A program made the translations under genes and the position numbers. 9,280 nt of DNA, taken from NCBI GenBank assembly GCA_030425715.1, contig JAUIAA010000062.1, positions 1 through 9,280 of the forward strand, read 5' to 3'. The DNA comes from Bacteroidia bacterium (GTDB lineage Bacteria > Bacteroidota > Bacteroidia > Flavobacteriales > Flavobacteriaceae). Below, in pieces: positions 6,500 to 9,280 of the stretch. Below the pieces are notes generated by a model, which was not told the DNA's origin, did not search any database, and was given only the letters and a program-made list of their open reading frames with translations. Positions within the stretch are counted from its first letter, which is position 1, and each line of letters starts with the position of its first letter.

Positions 6500-7321
6500 A
6501 TGGAAATTACCACAAGCGAAATTCTAGACAAAATTTCAGATTTAACCCTTAATTATGGACCTAAATTATTGGGAGCTATTGTTGTATGGATCGTAGGGTC
6601 TATGATAATCAAAGGATTATTAAGTACATTTAACAAAGCCTTAGATAAAAGAAAAACCGATGAATCGTTAAAACCATTCTTAAAAAGTTTGGTAGGCATG
6701 TTACTCAAAGTATTACTGGTAATTAGTGTTTTAAGCATGTTAGGAGTAGAAATGACTTCATTTATTGCTATTTTGGGTGCCGCTGGTTTAGCAGTAGGTA
6801 TGGCATTATCTGGCACGCTTCAAAACTTTGCTGGAGGAGTAATCATATTACTTTTCAAGCCTTTTAAGGTTGGTGACTTTATTGATGCTCAGGGTTATAA
6901 AGGTGTGGTAAAAGAAATTCAAATATTCAATACCATATTAACAGAGCTAGATAATAAAACGGTAATCATTCCTAATGGAGGCTTATCTACAGGGTCTATG
7001 GTGAATTATTCTACTGAACCAGAAAGAAGAGTAGATTGGACATTTGGCATTGGCTATGGTGATAGCATTGATCAAGCAAAAAATATTTTAGCAGATTTAA
7101 TTGCTAAGGACAATCGTATATTAAAATCTCCAGAGCATTTTATCGCCGTTTCTGCCTTGGCGGATAGCTCGGTAAACTTTACCGTTAGAGCTTGGGTTAA
7201 AGCAGAAGATTATTGGGGTGTGTTTTTCGATATGAACGAAAATGTATACAACGCATTTAATGAAGCTGGTGTGAACATTCCTTTTCCACAAATGGATGTG
7301 CATGTACACAAAAATGCTTAA
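6500..7321 (+). CDS. Small-conductance mechanosensitive channel, MscS family
   Basis: This 273-residue inner-membrane channel opens under membrane tension to release solutes during hypo-osmotic shock. Three helices are visible, TM1 about 20-42, TM2 about 64-82 and TM3 about 87-118. TM3 has the glycine/alanine-rich pore pattern GAAGLAVGMALSGTLQNFAGG, followed by FKPFKVGDFI, as in E. coli MscS. The beta domain (VVKEIQIFNTIL, VIIPNG) and the C-terminal IPFPQMDVHVH are intact, so the gene is full length for a minimal MscS. I chose ATG 6500. The in-frame ATG at 6431 would add 23 residues rich in Asn, Phe and Lys that are not typical of the family, and a promoter candidate lies between the two. It is a single gene, divergent from the MATE operon and closed by a strong terminator. 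Confidence 0.93.
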   Translation: MEITTSEILDKISDLTLNYGPKLLGAIVVWIVGSMIIKGLLSTFNKALDKRKTDESLKPFLKSLVGMLLKVLLVISVLSMLGVEMTSFIAILGAAGLAVGMALSGTLQNFAGGVIILLFKPFKVGDFIDAQGYKGVVKEIQIFNTILTELDNKTVIIPNGGLSTGSMVNYSTEPERRVDWTFGIGYGDSIDQAKNILADLIAKDNRILKSPEHFIAVSALADSSVNFTVRAWVKAEDYWGVFFDMNENVYNAFNEAGVNIPFPQMDVHVHKNA

Positions 7322-7347
7322 TAATAAAATGATATAGTATTTTAATA

Positions 7348-7378
7348 AAAAAAGGGTTTCTTTTCGAAACCCTTTTTT
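7348..7378 (+). terminator. Intrinsic terminator after the MscS-type gene
   Basis: A perfect 13-base stem pairs 7348-7360 with 7366-7378 around a 5-base loop, with core GGGTTTC/GAAACCC. An A tract lies on the left arm and a T tract on the right, so it could also work for transcription from the right. It begins 27 bases after the stop codon. Confidence 0.93.
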
Positions 7379-7557
7379 ATAACTCAAAACTCAAAATTAA
7401 TCATGTATAGTAGCTAAAAATTAGTAGGCATAATTACTATCTAATTATAAACATAATTATTATTACTTTTTCAAAAGATTAATTTCTATAAAAATATTAT
7501 AATATTTTACCAATATTTAATATTAAATATTCAATTTGTAGTATTATTTCAACACAA
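7379..7557. other. AT-rich intergenic spacer
   Basis: This spacer lies between the convergent MscS-type and AraC-family genes. It holds a 7-base tandem duplication (CTCAAAA, 7383-7396) and several AT-only palindromes such as AATATTATAATATT near 7494. No gene, RNA or GC-containing terminator for the AraC-family gene is evident. Confidence 0.4.
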
Positions 7558-8439
7558 TTATAATGATATTGACAAATCTACAATACCTTTAAATTCCTTT
7601 CTATAAATTGTTGGAGTAGCTTTTTTAGTTTTTTTAAAAATTCTATTGAAATTAGCTATATTGTTAAACCCACACTGAAACGCAATTTCACCAATAGTTA
7701 AATTCGTTTCTATTAATAATTTTGTAGCCACCCCAATTCTTAAATCATTTACATAAGCCACAAATGTCTTACCTACTCTTCTTTTAATAAACCTATTAAA
7801 AGTAATGGCACTCATATTTACTAAGGTTGAAATTTCTTCAAGACTAATTTTGCGTTGGTAATTTGCCATAACAAAATCATGCACTCTTTTTATTACAAAA
7901 CTATTTTCAAAATCTTTTTTATTTGCAGGAGTTGAGGATAATAATGTTTGATTTTTTGATTCGGAAAGAATGCTAAGTATATGTATCAGTTCTAAATAGG
8001 AAGGAACTCCTCTCAATTCAGAAAGTTTATGCATTCTAGGAATAATTTTTTTACTTACCTTTTTAGAAAATAAAATACCGCGTGAAGATTGGTCAAGCAT
8101 GGTTTTTATACCATTAAATAAATTTCTAGAAAGCATTTTTTCATCAAGCAAATCTCCTTGAAACTGCAAACATATTTCATGAATACTAGGGTCAGTACAT
8201 TTATGCATTTCCCAGCCATGTACTAAATTAGAACCAACCAAAACAAGTTCAACTTCATCCGTTTCTCCAAGATGGTCGCCAATCACTCTTCGTACTCCTT
8301 TACCATTATAAATTAAATTCAATTCATATTCTGGGTGAAAATGAATTGGAAAATTAAAGCTATCAACAGGTCTGTTATACACAATAAAACAGTCTTCTGG
8401 TGAAAGTGCGGTAATTTCTCGGTGTACATTCAATTCCAT
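7558..8439 (-). CDS. AraC family transcriptional regulator with N-terminal cupin-like sensor domain
   Basis: This 293-residue regulator has two domains. Residues 1 to about 110 form a cupin-like sensor domain with the motif HFHPEYELNLIYNGKG (33-48) and a later histidine at H74, probably binding a small ligand such as a sugar. The C-terminal AraC DNA-binding domain (about 182-284) has two helix-turn-helix units. The first is KISLEEISTLVNMSAITFNRFIK (197-219, quoted in part: ISLEEISTLVNMS). The second is IGEIAFQCGFNNIANFNRIF (249-268), followed by the family-typical TPTIYRKEF. The glycine usual just before TP is alanine here (KKATP), a small deviation. The gene is divergent from a susC-type receptor across 338 bases, so it is a plausible local regulator of that uptake locus. 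A TACCTTTA box on the minus strand (8466-8459) is a weak promoter candidate. The family call is secure, but the ligand is unknown. Confidence 0.93.
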   Translation of the reverse strand: MELNVHREITALSPEDCFIVYNRPVDSFNFPIHFHPEYELNLIYNGKGVRRVIGDHLGETDEVELVLVGSNLVHGWEMHKCTDPSIHEICLQFQGDLLDEKMLSRNLFNGIKTMLDQSSRGILFSKKVSKKIIPRMHKLSELRGVPSYLELIHILSILSESKNQTLLSSTPANKKDFENSFVIKRVHDFVMANYQRKISLEEISTLVNMSAITFNRFIKRRVGKTFVAYVNDLRIGVATKLLIETNLTIGEIAFQCGFNNIANFNRIFKKTKKATPTIYRKEFKGIVDLSISL

Positions 8440-8473
8440 ATATCGCTAAATTTTGTGCTAAAGGTAAAAAAAA

Positions 8474-8488
8474 TATCAATATTTGATA
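8474..8488. promoter_or_regulatory. Perfect inverted repeat, possible operator
   Basis: TATCAA-TAT-TTGATA is a perfect 6-3-6 dyad, 35 bases upstream of the AraC-family start and just upstream of its weak promoter box. A protein bound here could affect that gene. AraC proteins more often use direct repeats, so the binder is uncertain. Confidence 0.3.
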
Positions 8489-8513
8489 ATTTAGTACAAG
8501 GTATATATTAACA

Positions 8514-8545
8514 TTTATTTAATATTTGCAATGATTATAGATTTG
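8514..8545 (+). promoter_or_regulatory. Candidate promoter for the susC-type gene
   Basis: TAGATTTG (8538-8545) matches TAnnTTTG exactly. TTTA (8514-8517), one base off the -33 TTTG, lies 20 bases upstream, which is acceptable spacing. Transcription from here would give a long leader of about 225 bases before ATG 8778. I found no closer plus-strand consensus box. Confidence 0.4.
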
Positions 8546-8777
8546 TTGGGAGAAAATATGTAATAATCAATTAAATTACATGTATTATTCTGAAATATTT
8601 TTTAAATTCATTTCACTTCTTTTAAACAAGAACATCAGCTTACTCAACCAAAATTAACAACCAAAGCGATGCACTTCATTTAATGGAAAAATATTTTTAA
8701 AAGATATTTTTAGCCTACCAAATTTTTAACAAAACTTACAATTCAATTTATTAATCATTAATCATGAAACATTATTT
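8546..8777 (+). other. Long leader region of the susC-type gene
   Basis: Together with 8440-8545 this makes a 338-base stretch without a full gene. It is AT-rich, with weak hairpins such as 8558-8564/8575-8581 (ATGTAAT/ATTACAT) and a 9-base direct repeat ATATTTTTA at 8691 and 8704. A five-codon ORF lies at its end. I see no riboswitch I can name and no tRNA. Confidence 0.35.
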
Positions 8778-8781
8778 ATGA
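8764..8781 (+). other. Five-codon mini-ORF (MKHYL) overlapping the susC start
   Basis: ATG 8764 begins the reading frame MKHYL, which stops at TGA 8779-8781. That stop overlaps the susC-type ATG (8778-8780) in ATGA. It could couple translation of the receptor or be coincidental in AT-rich DNA. Nothing shows that it is translated. Confidence 0.25.
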
Positions 8782-9280
8782 GAAAAATTTTTGCTTTTAG
8801 AAAATTGCTGTTTCTCGGGGTATTTATGTTTTGCGGCTATTCGTATGCCCAAACCATAACCGGAACAGTATCTGATGCCAATGGAGCATTACCTGGAGCT
8901 GCCGTAGTTAACAAAACTACAGGCAAAGGAGTAACTACCGATTTTGACGGGAATTATTCTATTGAAGCCAACACTGGTGAATCGTTAGAATTCAGCTTTG
9001 TTGGGATGACCTCACAAACTATTACTGTAGGGGCTTCTACCACTATTAACGTTACTTTAGTAGCAAGTGACAATACTCTTGATGAGGTAGTAGTAGTAGG
9101 TTACACCTCTCAAACAAGAGGAGACATTACTGGGTCAGTTGGCTCTGTAGATATGAGTGAAGCCATGAAAGTACCTGTTGCAAACGCTGCAGAGGCGTTG
9201 CAAGGTAGAGTTTCTGGGGTTACTGTAACTACAAATGCTGCCCCTGGAGCTGCTCCAAAAATTACAATACGTGGTTTTGG
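8778..9280 (+). CDS. SusC-type TonB-dependent outer-membrane receptor, N-terminal part (3' end outside window)
   Basis: This is the start of an outer-membrane importer of the SusC/RagA family, usually about 1000 residues and paired with a SusD lipoprotein for glycan or peptide uptake. The first 167 residues are present. Residues 1-24 are a signal peptide (basic MRKIFAFRK, hydrophobic core, SYA then Q25). Residues 26 to about 95 are a carboxypeptidase regulatory-like beta-sandwich domain (TGTVSDANGALPGAAV, DFDGNYSIEA, FSFVGMTSQ). LDEVVVVGYTSQ (101-112) is the typical SusC junction motif. The plug then begins with LQGRVSGVTV (141-150) and ITIRGFG at the edge. The frame is open to the last base. 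The start is fixed by the signal peptide. It is divergent from the AraC-family gene, its likely regulator. A susD gene would be expected downstream but is not visible. The substrate is unknown. Confidence 0.95.
   Translation, partial: MRKIFAFRKLLFLGVFMFCGYSYAQTITGTVSDANGALPGAAVVNKTTGKGVTTDFDGNYSIEANTGESLEFSFVGMTSQTITVGASTTINVTLVASDNTLDEVVVVGYTSQTRGDITGSVGSVDMSEAMKVPVANAAEALQGRVSGVTVTTNAAPGAAPKITIRGF

Noticed and set aside
7121..7387. Minus-strand open frame across the end of the MscS-type gene and its terminator
   Set aside because: It begins in the T tract of the terminator and runs antisense to a conserved channel gene. Its translation is not protein-like.
8649..8656. Minus-strand TAATTTTG as a promoter for the AraC-family gene
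   Set aside because: It matches TAnnTTTG, but it lies about 210 bases from the start and has no -33 element at a usable distance.
8691..8712. Direct repeat ATATTTTTA at 8691 and 8704 as an AraC-type binding site
   Set aside because: The repeat is made only of A and T in a very AT-rich leader, and its 13-base period does not match the usual two-turn spacing of AraC sites. It is likely chance.

Overview
The window looks like chromosomal DNA from a member of the Flavobacteriia (Bacteroidota), most likely a Flavobacteriaceae. It is strongly AT-rich. Promoter-like boxes fit the Bacteroidota -7 consensus TAnnTTTG, and no clear Shine-Dalgarno sequences precede the genes. The gene content also fits: a SusC-type TonB-dependent receptor, a small DUF6095-like membrane protein and a eukaryotic-type NADP isocitrate dehydrogenase. 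The genus cannot be read from the sequence.

Layout from left to right. (1) Positions 1-696 hold the C-terminal half of an isocitrate dehydrogenase, closed by a strong intrinsic terminator (716-763). (2) Positions 817-2117 hold a two-gene plus-strand unit: an 81-residue two-helix membrane protein whose stop overlaps (ATGA) the start of an ATP-grasp enzyme of unknown substrate. (3) Four minus-strand genes follow between 2114 and 6313. Read in their own direction they are a MATE (NorM-type) exporter with a TTG start, a Wzx-like polysaccharide flippase overlapping it by one base (TAATG), a 241-base gap, a LysE-family exporter and a DinB-like protein. The DinB-like gene meets the ATP-grasp gene tail to tail, and both stop codons lie in one TTAA. 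(4) Divergent from the MATE gene is a small MscS-type mechanosensitive channel (6500-7321), closed by a second strong terminator (7348-7378). (5) A minus-strand AraC-family regulator (7558-8439) is divergent from the start of a susC gene (8778 to the window edge). They share a 338-base control region.

Functionally the window is mostly core metabolism and membrane or envelope traffic: export (MATE, LysE), lipid-linked sugar flipping (Wzx-like), osmotic safety valve (MscS) and outer-membrane uptake (SusC). The AraC-susC pair is the likely start of a nutrient-uptake locus that continues to the right. I found no tRNA, rRNA, CRISPR array, insertion sequence or phage gene, and no clear new multi-gene system. 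The items most worth checking are a compositionally distinct, hairpin-rich intergenic island (about 3322-3480), the translationally coupled DUF6095-like/ATP-grasp pair, and the AraC-susC intergenic region with its inverted repeat and mini-ORF.
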